A model generated the notes under the pieces. That model saw only the letters and a list, made by a program, of their open reading frames with translations. It searched no databases and was not told where the DNA came from. Source: Nothophaeocryptopus gaeumannii (taxonomy: Eukaryota > Ascomycota > Dothideomycetes > Mycosphaerellales > Mycosphaerellaceae). From it: DNA of 64,000 nt. The stretch is from contig JASISA010000041.1 of the NCBI GenBank assembly GCA_031771865.1, forward strand, positions 2,542,001 to 2,606,000, in the 5' to 3' direction. Of the stretch, positions 23,786 to 34,416 are shown one piece after another. Each line of letters starts with the position of its first letter. Positions within the stretch are counted from its first letter, which is position 1. The position numbers were made by a program, and so were the translations under genes.

Positions 23786-25030
23786 TCACTTCCCATCCGT
23801 CCCACGAAACCTCCGCCGAATCTTTCCTCCCGGCGGATGGTACTGCCCATCATCATACGTCTGTCCACTATTCGTCGTCTGCGTACCAGTCGTACTCCCC
23901 TGCCAGGTGGTAGACGTGTCTCCACCATTCGCCGTCTGCGTAGCACTCATACTCCCGTGCCCGGTGGTAGACGTCTGTCCACTATTCGTCGTCTGCGTAG
24001 CAGTCGTACTCCCCTGCTCGGTAGTAGATGTGCGAGTCGTCTCTTCTGGCGAACATTTGCTCGGCGCTTCCACCCATCTGCACATGAAATAGTCAGCACC
24101 GGTCCCACACCCCAGTTTCACCCACCAGGTAGCCAGTTAACTTACCCCATCAACCGATTCGCCACATCACTAGGGTAACACTGCGTAGCCCCAATGGCAT
24201 CACTCAAGTTCCCATTCTTAGCCACATCCCCCGAATTATATCCCCTCGCTGCTGCATACGCATTCCCGTACTTATTCAACACCTGCACGAGTCCGTCGCC
24301 GTAGGGTGTTCCTTGGGTGCCGTCTATGATCATCTGCTTGATGCTGTTTTGAGCTTTTGCGGGGTCGAAGGTGGAGCCGTTGTGGGATTGCATGAGACCG
24401 GGGTTGCGTACATTGGCGACGTTGGCTATTGAGGAGTTCGCGCGGACGCAGCCTTTGGTCTATGGCGAAAGAGGCATTAGTGCATTGGTGGGAAGGGGAA
24501 TTGGGGTTTGAGTGTGGCTTGCCTCTTGCATGATTATTGCCAGGATGAAGCGGTGATCGACCAAAGAAGCCCTTGCGACTGTGTTGATGGCGGATTTGAT
24601 GTCTTTTATTTCGTCTTCTCTGTTGTTCTGTCAATACGCTGGCGTAAAGCTCGACGACCTTGGCAGATACATACGAGTCGTTCTTGCCCCATTTATGGTC
24701 CGCACAAGACGGCCTCATTTTTGCCTGATTCGCTTCCCACATATGCCCGAACGAGACCCAATCTTCCTTTTTAGGGAATGCGTCGGCTTTTCCAGAATAA
24801 TAGACATACTTGTCTTCTCCCTTACCACTCCCATCATCTTTTTCAACTTCATGACTGGCACCTCCAGCATCAAAGGCCGCCTGATTGGTTACCACCGCCT
24901 TGTTCTCATCTCGGTCTTCGCTGCCCCTGGGAATGTAGGCAACACATACAAAAATGATGACGGTGATGATTGAGGCGACCAAGAGCAATGCGAGTCCCTT
25001 CTTGAACAATCCGCTTCTTCCTTTGGCCAT
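23786..25030 (-). CDS. Membrane-anchored lysozyme-like (SLT-fold) protein
   Basis: Resembles a fungal family with a lytic-transglycosylase/lysozyme-like fold. Four exons (25030-24675, 24619-24523, 24459-24146, 24077-23786; 352 aa). A cytoplasmic basic N-terminus and one hydrophobic helix (about residues 11-33) make it a type II membrane protein, where many relatives are simply secreted. The domain begins FPKKEDWVSFGHMWEAN and continues SLVDHRFILAIIMQE-TKGC, whose Glu is the likely catalytic acid, then NPGLMQSHNGS, AARGYNSG and ending CYPSDVANRLMGW. The tail is Thr/Ser/Gln-rich with three 19-residue repeats, probably O-glycosylated. Intron 2 (24460-24522) uses a GC donor (GAG|gcaag...tag) exactly after the catalytic Glu codon; introns 1 and 3 are GT-AG. 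Activity on peptidoglycan or chitin-type polymers is inference. Confidence 0.8.
23858..24028 (-). repeat. Three tandem 57-bp repeats in the coding tail
   Basis: Three consecutive imperfect 57 bp units encode 19-residue blocks of the type STT..GS..TQT.N.G.T at the C-terminus of the lysozyme-like protein. Units 1 and 3 are closest to each other. Such repeats in wall-facing proteins commonly vary in copy number between strains. Confidence 0.85.
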
Positions 25031-26758
25031 TGTCTGAAAACGAGTGTGCTGAGTCAGTTGGCAATTAGAGATGGGAACCAGATGGGTTTTGACAGTCGGC
25101 GACTATAGCTACACCTGCTTATATGCCGTAGCGGAAGGACTTGGAAGTTGGTGGCGGTGTGGCCCTTAATCAAACCACATTTGCACAACATCTTTCCTGC
25201 TATTTGCTGTTTGTTCCAAGAGACTTGCAGCTCCGAGAGGCAATCTTGCTTAGCCAATAGCGGCAGCATTGGTAGTCCTCGAATCCGTCAATTAGAAGGA
25301 TCGCGATCAGAGAAGCACATGCCCTCCAGTGTCCGAATCGATCAATCGCGTTGACGATGCAGTGTCTGTGCCACGTGAAATCCTATGGCCATTGTACCTT
25401 GCCAAGCGCAGCACACGAAGCAGAAATGATAGAACTAGGCAGTGAAACGAAGTCGAGATAAAAGCGTAGCCCACGTGGAGGGCGTAAAGTTTTCATCTAA
25501 CTTCCAAGTTTTGTGGACTCTCCAGTGTTTATTAGAGGTAGCCAGCAGGTCGAATACGAGGAAGTTCCTTGGCGAATGCGGGAACAAGTCGTCGGGAGAC
25601 GGCCGTTTGGTGTTTGTTAAGCCACATCAGCGAGTCCAGAACTCAATTGTGAGTGGTGATAATTAAGGGACCTGCGAGGGTCTTCGCAATCTTGGTAAAA
25701 CGTGGAGATCTCGCAGAGCCTCCCGAGATGGAGATCAAAAGGTCGGGTACGTTGCTTGTCCCGTACTCAATTCTTGAAGAGGGATTCCATGTTGAAGACT
25801 GCATTCCGAGTTCCGAGTTATGATAGAAGACGGTCAATTATGGATCTCTCAAAGCTGGGCGCCAGAAGGACGGATACAGAAGCCGATGAGAGCGAGGTGA
25901 AGTGGAGTTTCAGATGCCAGGATTTCGTTGAAGTCAAATGTGACAGCTTGGAAGCCCGAGGCTTCGTATGAGCAAGGGGCGTTTCCAGAACAGACCTCGA
26001 TGACGACAACGCTCGCTCTTCTGCTCACCGCTCAAGTCATATGATCAGCTGATGAACGCGGTTCTGATCAAGGTCAAAATCGGAGCGAGACATTTCCTTC
26101 CCGGATGCTGACAGCATCGGCGAAAGGTGCCGAGTTGCTGGTTTGGGCCGGATAGGAAGAAACGAGCTGAGAAGTTCAGCGCAACGACCTTTTGCTGAGG
26201 ATAGTACTCTGTATTAGTACGAGTACATGCATGAGTGTTGTGAACTGACTTCCGCTAGTGCAGCGTGCAGAAGGGTCGGTAAGGATGTTCATCTTCTCAA
26301 CACCACCCACTACTTCGGTTTCCCAGCCATGTCGTCGCATCAAGCTTTATGGACCCCACGCACGACTTGGTTAGTACTGTAGATAGCTATAGGTCTAAAT
26401 CAGGTGATGTGCTGTTCATGCAAGACCAGTCTAGGCGGGATCCCCGCGGTGCGTGTCGAAAGTGGAGTAAGTGATGTATGCTCCTTCGTGGTTTGCAATA
26501 TTGCCCGTATAATTCGATTCCAAATGCTCGAAGCTACACATCTGCAACCATCTCAGCTTGCGACGCAAAGCCCTATCGTACGCGCCACCTCGGCAAGGCA
26601 GGCTCTTGATGCAGCAGTAAGAGCTCTTCCTTCGGCATCTCCGCTCCAAAATATCGTAGATTGCGCGAACGAGCATGGTCAAGCATCAAACACCGAAGCT
26701 TGGCCAGGCTTAATGGTTTCCCTCGGTCTTATCCACACAGGGACCTATTGCGGCGCTG
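25031..26758. other. Intergenic region, no gene seen
   Basis: A 1.7 kb gap between the start of the lysozyme-like gene and the 3' end of the SET-domain gene. The longest frame (122 codons, 26404-26772) overlaps the end of the SET gene and has no family resemblance. I found no signal peptide starts, repeats or RNA genes. Confidence 0.45.
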
Positions 26759-28692
26759 TTATGTGGCAGTAGGATCCTCATCGAACGCAACGGCGTTCGA
26801 GCCTTCAATGTACACAATGGGTCTTGCAACATCCTCTCCCTTCTCGGTGGGTACCATCATCATGAAGCTTTCAAAGGCCAGCTTTCTGCCGCCGATGCGT
26901 GAAATGAACTGCGCATTCCATCTGTCGCTGGACCAGACACTTTCCCCTACTTCGTATGCCGCAGTGTGCACGAGCTCTAGGATAGCCTTGGCTTGCTCGA
27001 GCTCTTCAGCGGTACAGTCTGCCGTGCTTCCAGGAGAGGGTCCGGCGCTGTACTCAGGCAGGTGCCATCCGAAGACGATCTCGCAATAACAAATCAGCAG
27101 CACGAAGATGTCCTCTTCCCACCCAGCCGCTCGGAGCTGGATCAGATCCGAAGAGCCAGCATTTGCCACAATTCCGTCTACGAAGTTGCGCCCTTCGGTG
27201 ATGCTGTGCCGTCCGAGTAGCTCCAGAAGGCCATCAAGGGTCGTGATGAAGGGCCCCGACGGGAGCGGCTCCGGGTGAGGAAACTTGGTGCACAGTAGCG
27301 AGCGCAAGTATGCTCTCAAAGCGACAATCACAGACTCAAGGATCTCTATTTGACCGTTTCGGTAGATTTCGGCGTACTCTTGCTTCACGTTTGCCGGCGC
27401 AGTTGGTATGGACGTAGACTGAATCTTGCTCAGCTTGGGTGACAAGGACGTGACAATGTTTCGAGTAATATGTGCCAGGTAGTGCTTGGCTGGGCTGGAG
27501 TCTTCTATGAGAGCCTGCCTCGGGTGATCAAGGAACTCGAAAGGCAGGCCGCATTCGTAGCGGACCATGTAGGCCATCAGCTCCAGGAGAGGCGCGGGTA
27601 ATTGATCAAAGACGTCGATTGGACTTTGCAGGGTATCACCTACGCGCTTGAGTCCGAAGGTCGCTTTCTCGTTGGCCCAAGCTCCCGATGAGGTGAAATA
27701 GCCAGGTTGCACGTTGCGGATTTGCTCCTGGAGCTGTTCTGGTGGTGCCTTCAAGGTCAGCAATACCTTGTCGTTCGGATTACTCTTCAGGCAGAAACCA
27801 TATCCTAATAGTAGCTCGTCATTTCCTTTCGGGCCATAGTTGTTGCAGACTTCGCCAGCTGCTGATGCGCCTTCCGTCAGGGCAATCGTGAACCGGCCGG
27901 GATCAAAAGCCCAATCCACCTTCGCTGCGTGGTCGTGATTTGGTATATCGAGAACCGGGAAAAGAACAGGAAAGTCGAGGTCTTCGGCAGGTGTCTTCGA
28001 CATATCCAACAAGACTGTCTGCCTCTGTCCGCTCGGTCCACTCTTGTAGGCTGCCCAGTACTTGCTGTCTTGAGGAGCAATAGCGCGAGAGGAGAAAGAA
28101 CGAGATGTAAACATAGTGACAGCCCACTTGAACAAGTCCCTAGAGAGATAATCAAAAATGGACGACTCACCTACCTTATTTCCGGATAGACTCACCAGGT
28201 GTACGGAGCCGAGTCAAGGCCAGACTTCTCGAGCATTGCGACGCCTTTCTTGTGGATCAGCTCGTGCATTTCCTTCCGCTTCAAGTACGTGAAGAGAACG
28301 TCTGTGTCTTCGAGCCAGGCCAAGTCGCATTCCTCGAACCAGAAAAGGGTGCTGTGCCCGAGTTCCGGTAGTGGCAGAGTGTCTAGGTATGGCTTCCAGA
28401 AAGAGTTTTGCCTGTTGATTTGCTGGTGCATCAAGTAGAAGTATCCAATGGCCTCAGGCGGTAAGCCTCGATGGCGGAAGACCGTGAAGGAGTCGTCAAC
28501 GAGCGCATTGAGGCTTGACAGGGCAAGCAAATGGGGTGTCGAAGCTATTCTGGCGGCCGGCTCCAGATCTGTCGTCGCCCTCGCGTGGACGCCAGCTTTC
28601 TCATTGTGTTCAATTACCACGCCGGGATTGACATACCCGCCATGGTCGGCAAACCAGGCGCGTAGAGCATCCAACTGCGCAGTCGATGCCAT
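26759..28692 (-). CDS. SET-domain protein lysine methyltransferase (RuBisCO-LSMT/SETD6-like)
   Basis: Uses S-adenosylmethionine to methylate lysine, in this subfamily usually on ribosomal proteins or other non-histone targets. Two exons (28692-28196 and 28139-26759) with a 56 nt intron give 625 aa; the junction restores YTWDLFKWAVTMF. The split SET domain starts with GVVIEHNEKAGVHA, has the long LSMT-type insert, then VLDIPNHDH for the cofactor pocket and NNYGPKGNDELLLGYGF, where the Tyr is the expected catalytic residue. The rest is the helical substrate-binding domain of LSMT proteins. Substrate unknown. The whole protein appears intact. Confidence 0.88.
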
Positions 28693-30072
28693 TGGATTCT
28701 GGTGACGATGAATTGAGTTTTGGAAAATGGAATGATGTTGATGAAAATTGTATCAGATGGATTCGGAAGTTGATTTGGGAGGAGAGACCCCGGTTTCTTG
28801 GCACTGCCGGCACCTCAGCTGTTGATCCGGTGGCGCGTCCTTCGTCTCTCCTGTCTCGAAAGTACCACTGAATCTCGTTCCCACCAACGACCACAGAGTC
28901 GACGTGTCAAAGAAAAGCACGTTCTCCTGTCAGCACGGCACACAAGGTGAGGACCCGCGACTTTGCTCCAGAATGCTGCTCGCCAGGCTCGGCGCATCGG
29001 CGTGTCTCCGTGACTTCTATATTATCTCTGTCAGTTTTGGAGAAGCTGTCGTATATCGATACTATTGAACACGCCTCGTACATGCCATTGAGGCCCTTGA
29101 AAAGCAACTTAGTTCCTTTATGCGTCTGTCACGGCGCGTGTATAACGGAGACGGATGAATCGGAAGACGACTCAGGAGACGGGACAAAGAAAGTCGGCAG
29201 TGAATTTGACCTTAGTTGACAGAGACGAGGACATAGATCTATCACAAAAACATCTGGACTCTTGCATCGACCGGCTATGTCAATGCAAGCCTCCGAAAAA
29301 AGCTTCTCGCACGTTCGGTTTCGCTCACACCTTCGCTTCGCACACGCGAGCCGACGAACCCCCAGTAGCGCCTCCTTTGCATCCACCAAAGAGACTGCTG
29401 AAGATCGACGAGGAAGCATGGCTATGGCCTTCTTCCATGCGCCGAGTTGACGTGCTCAAGGAACCCAGTGTCCGAAAAGATGCGGATAGAGTTCCTCGTG
29501 CAGGTGCGAGGCTGTCTCGTTTCAAGATACGAGACGGAAGCTACACAATTGTGTCATGAACACTAGAGATGGAGTTGTGGCAGGCCAGTCTTGGCGCGCA
29601 ACGAGCCTCTTGATTCATATAACGAACTTTGACTGGACAAAGCAAAGTAACCTCGACAAGTTCCTCGACCCTTAGACTACTCGCAGAGCTTTGCATCATT
29701 GCTTCGTCCACTCCTTTCCAATTATTCCTCAAACAAACATTAAGTGCAGCACGCGACACAGAGTTCCAGACATCGCCGGCTATCGTCAACCAATCACAGC
29801 TGGAGTTTCGATGGACATTCCGAAAGCCTTACTTCTAGCTGTCGGGTGTGCCAGAGCAATGACAACAGAACGAAGACTGTCAGCTATTCTACTGTCAAGG
29901 TCCCGTCATTTTTCGTTCCTGTGCGGTCCCGGAGAGAGCGGCGACCCGAGCTTTCGTCAGGTCAGCTATCTGACATTCCGCTAGATGGCTTTACGTTGGC
30001 AGGTATCCCAGGCGTAGGCACGCCCAAGCTGGCTTTCCTTTGAAAGGTCCAGAATGCAAGCCACCCGAATGA
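28693..30072. other. Intergenic region, no gene supported
   Basis: A 1.4 kb gap upstream of the SET gene. A 134-codon plus-strand frame (29155-29559) and several smaller ones show no domain, and none splices into something recognisable. It holds the SET gene promoter and the 3' end of the SnoaL-like gene. Confidence 0.4.
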
Positions 30073-30681
30073 TTATATCTCCGGTCCAGGAACTCGTCTA
30101 TGCCTTACACACAGCCATTGACCGTTTTCGAAGCTGTACTCGTGGTACCCAACAGCTTGCTTCAAGATCTCTGGAGGAACGCCGTACGTCTCAATCAGCG
30201 AGCACACTTCTGCATAATCGCCTGTGTCGTTCACGTCGGTGTTCAAGGAATGGATTCTGCTGACATGCCATCCCGAATCCAAGGAGTCTAGCCGCCTCCA
30301 TAGCTCGAGCAAAGAATTGTCCTATCCTCGTGTTACCATGAGAGGCTATGCGACGTTGGTGAAGGCTATTCACCTGTCCATACTCCGATAGTGTTTCACA
30401 TTCCCTGGCAAAGCCCGCCCAGACCTGCAATGAAGGGTCCCAGGCTCTCCGGTTGATAGCGTCGTAGAAGGCGCGCGTACGGTCTTCCAGCTCGGTGACG
30501 ATTGCTTGTCGCTCCTGAGCATCGAGCCCAGTGCGATGTTGATGGGAAGATGGGGCGAAGGATTATTACAGTTTCATCTGTCTCGGCTCAGCGCGGAGAT
30601 CTTGGCTGCCGACGTCGGCAAGAAGGGACACGATCGTCATTAAGCCGAACACTTCAATCTCACCTTGCATTCTTCGTACAT
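30073..30681 (-). CDS. SnoaL-like / NTF2-fold small protein
   Basis: Built from three exons: 30681-30664 (MYEECK), 30514-30374 and 30321-30073, with introns of 149 and 52 nt, all phase 0; 135 aa. Exon 2 carries RAFYDAINRRAWDP, a typical start of the SnoaL/NTF2 cone fold. Exon 3 has LELWRRLDSLDSGWHV, a PPEILKQAVGY strand and the closing FENGQWLCVRH. Such proteins bind small hydrophobic molecules in their cavity; some are cyclases or isomerases of polyketides, many are of unknown role. No single frame shows the gene because the introns change frame. The weakest point is the six-codon first exon. It is divergent from the short-chain dehydrogenase at 30974, sharing a 292 bp promoter region, so the two may be expressed together. 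Confidence 0.6.
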
Positions 30682-30973
30682 CGCTGCGTCGCTACATCAA
30701 GTAGCATTATCCGCACTTAGCTGCAAAGATCTTGGGACCAGTATTCAAATCCGCATCACTCGTACGAAACCATCGTCAGAGGCTTTTCACAATCCCAGAC
30801 GCCAACATTCTGTGCCTCTGTATCTCCCACGGTGGCACAGCATTACGGGTACCTGAGCTTTGCATAAGTCCATTGCCGTGCAGCAATCTAGCCACTCTGC
30901 TTGACTTGGCCACGGGCATAAAATCTCTATGGCCGCCCACGTGTAACATTTTCATCAACCAAGCTCCTTCAAA

Positions 30974-31957
30974 ATGCTCACACTCGCCAGTAACTTCTTC
31001 AGGCAGTCCTTCTTTTTGGGCAAGCCGGAACTAACAGAGAACAATCTACCCAGCCAAGAGGGACGAGTCGTGGTCATAACTGGTGGTTACACAGGAGTCG
31101 GTCTTGAGCTGGCGAAGATCCTCTACCGGAGACATGCCACCATATACATCGCAGGCCGAAGTGCCGAGAAGGCGGAGAAAGGCATCGAAGCGATCAAGAA
31201 GTCAAGCCCAGATTCTAAAGGCAAACTGGACTTCATGAGACTCGACCTGGGCGATCTCACAACCATCAAGCCAGCAGTCGAAGCCTTCCTCAAGAGAGAA
31301 TCCAAACTCCACGTACTCGTCAACAACGCAGGCGTCATGTTTCCGCCTCCCGGCTCAAAAACACCGCAAGGCCACGACCTCCAACTCGGAACCAATTGTC
31401 TCGGCCACTTTCTCCTAGCCGAACTTTTAACACCAATCCTCGAGAAGACAGCCGCGTCCTCTCCTAAGGACTCCGTCAGAATCTCCTGGGCGGGTTCCCT
31501 GGCCGTGGACCTACTCACTCCCCAAGGAGGAATCACCTTCGATGCACAGGGAAACCCACAACCTTCTGAGACCAACGTGCAGCTCAATTATGGCATGAGT
31601 AAAGTCGGTAATTACTTCTACGGAAAGGAATACGCTCGTCGTCATCCCATCCCCGTCGGCGGCAAGGGCGTTGTAAACACGTCTTTCAACCCAGGCAATC
31701 TACGAACTGAACTACAACGCCATGTCCCAGGCATCCAAGCTTGGGTATTGGATAAATTGTTGCTGTATCCGGCTGTTTTTGGTGCTTATACGGAGCTGTG
31801 GGCGGGATGGCAGCCGGATGTGCCGAACGGGAGTTATGTGTGGCCTTGGGGGAAGGTTGGGGGTGTTAAGCCAGATGTGGAAGCAGAGTTGAAGGAAGGC
31901 GGGACGGCGGAGAAGTTCTGGGAGTGGTCGGAACGGGAGACGAAGGCATATGCTTGA
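30974..31957 (+). CDS. Short-chain dehydrogenase/reductase
   Basis: A single-exon NAD(P)-dependent oxidoreductase of 327 aa, close to the fungal WW-domain-oxidoreductase/retinol-dehydrogenase-like SDR group. The cofactor motif TGGYTGVG is at residues 36-43, the structural NNAG at 117-120, and the catalytic pair in YGMSK (Y206, K210) with a serine in SWAGS just before. The C-terminal region (ELWAGWQPDV) forms the substrate lid. No targeting peptide is obvious. Substrate unknown. It is divergent from the SnoaL-like gene and upstream of the methyltransferase gene at 32272, a combination seen in small aromatic or polyketide tailoring groups; that is inference. Confidence 0.92.
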   Translation: MLTLASNFFRQSFFLGKPELTENNLPSQEGRVVVITGGYTGVGLELAKILYRRHATIYIAGRSAEKAEKGIEAIKKSSPDSKGKLDFMRLDLGDLTTIKPAVEAFLKRESKLHVLVNNAGVMFPPPGSKTPQGHDLQLGTNCLGHFLLAELLTPILEKTAASSPKDSVRISWAGSLAVDLLTPQGGITFDAQGNPQPSETNVQLNYGMSKVGNYFYGKEYARRHPIPVGGKGVVNTSFNPGNLRTELQRHVPGIQAWVLDKLLLYPAVFGAYTELWAGWQPDVPNGSYVWPWGKVGGVKPDVEAELKEGGTAEKFWEWSERETKAYA

Positions 31958-32190
31958 GGATGTGATGTGGTTTTGGGGGGGGGGGTGCCGAAGTGTGAGG
32001 AAGTATTGATTGCTGGACAGGATGTGGTGGTATACTTGTATTCTCACGGCTTTGCGATGTACACTACGAATATGACTATACGACTTCCTTCCGACAAGAC
32101 ACAAGAGCAATTTTACACGATACTATCCACGTGCGTGACTAGCTCGCTCAAGCGTACCCAGAACAGCAAGCGCTGAATCCTTCCCACGGC

Positions 32191-32200
32191 CATATATAAA
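32191..32200 (+). promoter_or_regulatory. Putative TATA box of the methyltransferase gene
   Basis: The sequence atatataaat occurs 72-81 nt upstream of the ATG at 32272 and is followed by a pyrimidine-rich leader. Confidence 0.4.
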
Positions 32201-32271
32201 TGCAGCAACAACGATAGTACTCCTATCCTTCTCATCTTCTACCTAAAATCCACTTCGACAACTCTACCAAC

Positions 32272-33157
32272 ATGGCAGATCACACCCAAGAATTTTTCAA
32301 ATGGCCTCCTCACCTCGTTCAAAAGTATCCTGTCCTTCCAAAATGGAACCACGGTGATGAAACAGAAGTACACCACTCTCCTCTCCCCTCCCCTAATTCC
32401 CATTCCCTACTGACTCCCTCCCCTCCTTCTCAGTGGCGCGGTGGCCGCGAATCCGCCCTCCTTCAGCATCTCCAGACGCTACCAGACATTCATGAAACCC
32501 ATCAAATGTCCTCGCGGCTGTCGGCGATTTCGCCAACACCACAAGTTTTCTGATGAATATTGGGAATGACAAGGGTCCGAAAGTGACGAAATTGATTGGG
32601 GAGCAGAAGCCTAAGGTTCTGGTGGAGTTGGGTGGGTATGTAGGGTACTCTGCTGTGCTGTTTGCTGAAGCTGCGCGGCAAGCGAGCATGGGGGAGAAGG
32701 TGAAGTTGTTCGGTCTTGAATTTGAGGAGGAGTTTGCTCAGATCGCTCGAGAGATTATGGATATGGCCGGCCTGTCCGATATTGTGACGGTGGTTGGTGG
32801 TGCGACTGCGGAGGAGAGTCTGAGGAAATTGAAGGCGAGTAGAGAGGTGGAGATGATTGATTTCTGGTTTCTGGATCATGTTGAGGGGTTGTATGGGCAG
32901 GATTTGAAGGTTTGTGAGGAATTGGGGTTGCTGGAGAAAGGAGCGATGGTTGTGGCGGATAACGTTTTGCAGCCGGGAGCGCCGGAGTATAGGGAGTATG
33001 TGAGAGAACATAGGAGGTTGAAGACGTATGCGGTTGGAAGTCTGATCATTCCGGGGGAGCTTAAGGTGGGTCTACAGAGTTGAGCTGTCCGTATTCGGAG
33101 GCGGATGGAGCTGACTTCATAACATAGGATGAGCTGGATGTTAGCAGAGTTCTTTGA
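32272..33157 (+). pseudogene. Catechol-O-methyltransferase-like gene with a frameshift
   Basis: The family moves a methyl group from S-adenosylmethionine to a catechol hydroxyl. Exon 1 (32272-32367) starts MADHTQEFFKWPP; intron 1 is 32368-32433; exon 2 begins WRGGRESALLQHLQ. At about 32490-32496 the reading frame must change: the first frame runs to TGA in the sequence for FANTTSF, while family-like sequence (NPSNVLAAVGDFANTT, then LVELGGYVGYSAV, the SAM-binding block, and WFLDH with the metal-binding Asp) continues one frame over, as if one base had been lost. The second frame has a TGA directly upstream of the switch and no splice sites lie there. Intron 2 (33066-33127) leads to the last exon DELDVSRVL. 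Apart from the shift the gene looks intact, so a very young pseudogene or a sequencing error are both possible. Confidence 0.75.
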
Positions 33158-33272
33158 TCGACCCTCGCAAAACAACCCAAGCTATAATCCCACAACATTT
33201 CCAACGATCCTTCGAACGTTCTTCTTCCCTCAATTACAGTAGAAGTACCCGTTGTACTCCGCATTCACGCCA

Positions 33273-33545
33273 CTATTGCAAGTGCCAGTTGCCCTGTGGT
33301 GCATCATCTCCATTGCGAGGCACTGGGAAGCCCGGATTTGCAGCTTTCAGCTCGTCTCGACACTGCAGTTTGTTCAGCTCGCAGAAGTGTTTGGCGCGAA
33401 AAAGACGCTGACATAGACTTACGCGATGTGCGTATGTGCCAGCAGCACATCCTGCTACGCCATTGTAGCCGTAGTCGCACCAGATCAATCTAGTGAATGC
33501 TGGCGAGGCAAGCGCTACTGCGGCGAGAAGAAGGTGCTTTGACAT
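33273..33545 (-). CDS. Small secreted protein with optional 60-nt intron
   Basis: Starts at ATG 33545 with a clear signal peptide (MSKHLLLAAVALASPAFT, cleavage near residue 18). The mature part begins RLIWCDYGYNGVAGC. A 60 nt segment (33363-33422) has a perfect donor GTAAGT, a CTGAAC branch-like site and CTGCAG acceptor; removing it keeps the frame and gives 70 aa with three mature cysteines. Leaving it in gives 90 aa with five. Both forms end in GNWHLQ. No domain is recognised. Size, signal peptide and Cys/Gly content fit a secreted effector-like or wall-associated peptide; this role is inference. Confidence 0.6.
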   Translation of the reverse strand: MSKHLLLAAVALASPAFTRLIWCDYGYNGVAGCAAGTYAHRVSLCQRLFRAKHFCELNKLQCRDELKAANPGFPVPRNGDDAPQGNWHLQ

Positions 33546-34416
33546 GATGATTGAGCTGTTCAAGAAACGGTGGGTTGGTTTGTCTTCTGCGAATGGAGCA
33601 GCACACGCCGATACTTTGAAATTATTTAAGTGTTTGCCCGTATTCGCAGACTAGCCAGGGGCACGAGCCTTGAGTCCGATGTTGCACCAGACTTACGAGA
33701 TCTGGAGCTCCTCTATCCGCGCAATTGACAACATCCCGCGTCTTAGTAGCCGATACTGCTTCAATAAGGCTGCGAGAGTGTTACCACTGATAATCAAGCA
33801 TCAATTACACGTTCGTAACATGGGAACGCAAGGCGATTCTGTCTTGCTAACTCGCTCGTCGTTCGTGACCTGCTTGATCGTAGTGATGAAGCAACCACCT
33901 TGACTGCTTCCATCGTAATCAGAAGAGACGAGTAGCGCGGTGTTATGGGCGAAGAGCAGTCGCATCGCCGGGTTTTCATATCATTCGTGCTTCAGTTCAG
34001 CATCTGTTGGTGATTCGCTCCGGTCTTGAATGCTAGTTTCTCGAGCCATCGGTGAAGACTGTTCGCGGCATTAGGGGCTATTGCGGTAAGAGCTCCGACC
34101 ATGACGGCAGATAATATCGTCGTTCTACCAGACATGACGGTTTATGGTGCTGGATGAGAGAACAGGTGGAGGTGAAGGTGAAGGTGAAGTGGGAGGCGGA
34201 GAGGCTGGTTCAAGCTCGGCGTTTCGTTTCAGACGACGCGACCAGAACGCGACTTCCTCTCCGCTTCAAGCTCAACGAGAAGCTCCAACCCGATATCGCC
34301 CAACACCACCGCCGAGCGCATATTGTCGCAGCAGCGCGCCAGCTACGGCGCATTCCGTTCGTCTCATGTACAGCTTTCGCCACGGCACTACCTAAAAAAT
34401 CGCACGAATCGCCAAC
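33546..34416. other. Intergenic, upstream of pds5
   Basis: An 870 bp gap between two divergent genes. The last 250 bases are purine/pyrimidine-skewed and probably form the pds5 leader. Short frames (under 125 codons) have no protein features. Confidence 0.4.

Noticed and set aside
29155..29559. 134-codon plus-strand frame between the SET and SnoaL-like genes
   Set aside because: No domain, no recognisable start context, and low similarity to any protein type; likely chance.
31975..31985. Run of eleven G after the dehydrogenase gene
   Set aside because: A homopolymer in the 3' UTR; it may be miscounted in sequencing but has no evident function.
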